From an uncultured Eubacterium sp. (GTDB lineage Bacteria; Bacillota_A; Clostridia; Lachnospirales; Lachnospiraceae): a stretch of DNA of 12,982 nucleotides. Shown here piece after piece: positions 12,829-12,982 of the stretch. How positions within the stretch are numbered: position 1 is the stretch's first letter; every line of letters begins with the position of its first letter. The stretch spans positions 1-12,982 of the forward strand of contig CAJUSH010000061.1 in assembly GCA_910589045.1 (NCBI GenBank), read 5' to 3'. The notes beneath the pieces were generated by a model, which saw nothing but the letters and a program-made list of their open reading frames with translations, made no database searches and had not been told where the DNA came from. The position numbers and the translations under genes are program-made.

Positions 12829-12876
12829 AATCCCCCGAATCGGTTAGAACAGCTGATTTGGGGGATTCTTTTATTG
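12829..12876 (+). terminator. Strong intrinsic terminator after the flavoprotein gene
   Basis: Arms 12829-12841 (AATCCCCCGAATC) and 12855-12867 (GATTTGGGGGATT) form a 13-bp stem with one G-U pair, a 13-base loop, and a T-rich tail CTTTTATTG. It lies about 90 bases after the stop codon and ends the hypA-flavoprotein unit. Confidence 0.88.
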
Positions 12877-12946
12877 TATCGGAGACATGCGATTCCTGAA
12901 AAAAACGGGCTGCGGCAGTGCACAATCTGTTACTTTTCACGGGGCA

Positions 12947-12971
12947 GGACTGCGCATTTACTGCGCAGTCC
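12947..12971. repeat. Perfect 9-bp inverted repeat in the terminal non-coding stretch
   Basis: GGACTGCGC and GCGCAGTCC are exact reverse complements around ATTTACT. There is no T tail on either side, so it does not look like a terminator. The stretch 12877-12982 shows no other feature or ORF; the repeat could be an operator or leader hairpin of a gene beyond the right edge. Confidence 0.5.
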
Positions 12972-12982
12972 GTAAGAACATG

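Overview
The window looks like a chromosome segment from an anaerobic, endospore-forming member of the Clostridia, most likely Lachnospiraceae or a close relative. The reasons are cotJ spore-coat genes, a ferredoxin-dependent pyruvate oxidoreductase, oxygen-sensitive Fe-S proteins, strong AGGAGG ribosome binding sites and moderately GC-rich host genes. The first ~2.5 kb is visibly more AT-rich than the rest and has the look of acquired DNA.

Bases 1 to about 2515 are the right-hand end of an integrated mobile element. It carries the start of a leftward TetR-family repressor with a consensus promoter and a palindromic operator, a doubtful short ORF, a 61-aa accessory ORF, and a complete 549-aa large serine recombinase reading towards the element end. 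Just beyond the recombinase, on the opposite strand, the spore-coat/Mn-catalase gene cotJC is intact for its first 62 codons and then runs into unrelated sequence. Upstream of it lies a single ORF that fuses CotJA and CotJB. The element therefore appears to sit inside cotJC, the last gene of the cotJ operon. This resembles the sporulation-gene interruptions that other endospore formers remove by recombinase in the mother cell, but the left end is outside the window and that idea is untested here.

From 3.2 kb on, everything reads rightward and looks like ordinary host metabolism: a tRNA-dihydrouridine synthase, then a four-gene set porG-porD-porA-porB encoding a four-subunit pyruvate (2-oxoacid):ferredoxin oxidoreductase from its own promoter, then ridA and a polytopic methyl-accepting chemotaxis protein ending at tandem terminators. 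A second redox unit follows: a HypA-like metal-binding protein and a 920-aa flavoprotein that joins an Fe-S N-terminal module, a GltD/NfnB-like FAD/NAD(P) core and a C-terminal ferredoxin. It ends at a strong intrinsic terminator.

A plausible common theme of 4.3-12.7 kb is ferredoxin and NAD(P)H electron flow: POR would supply reduced ferredoxin, RidA would clear reactive enamines, the MCP could sense the internal or membrane state, and the flavoprotein would move electrons between NAD(P)H and Fe-S carriers. No rRNA, tRNA, CRISPR array or insertion-sequence transposase was seen.
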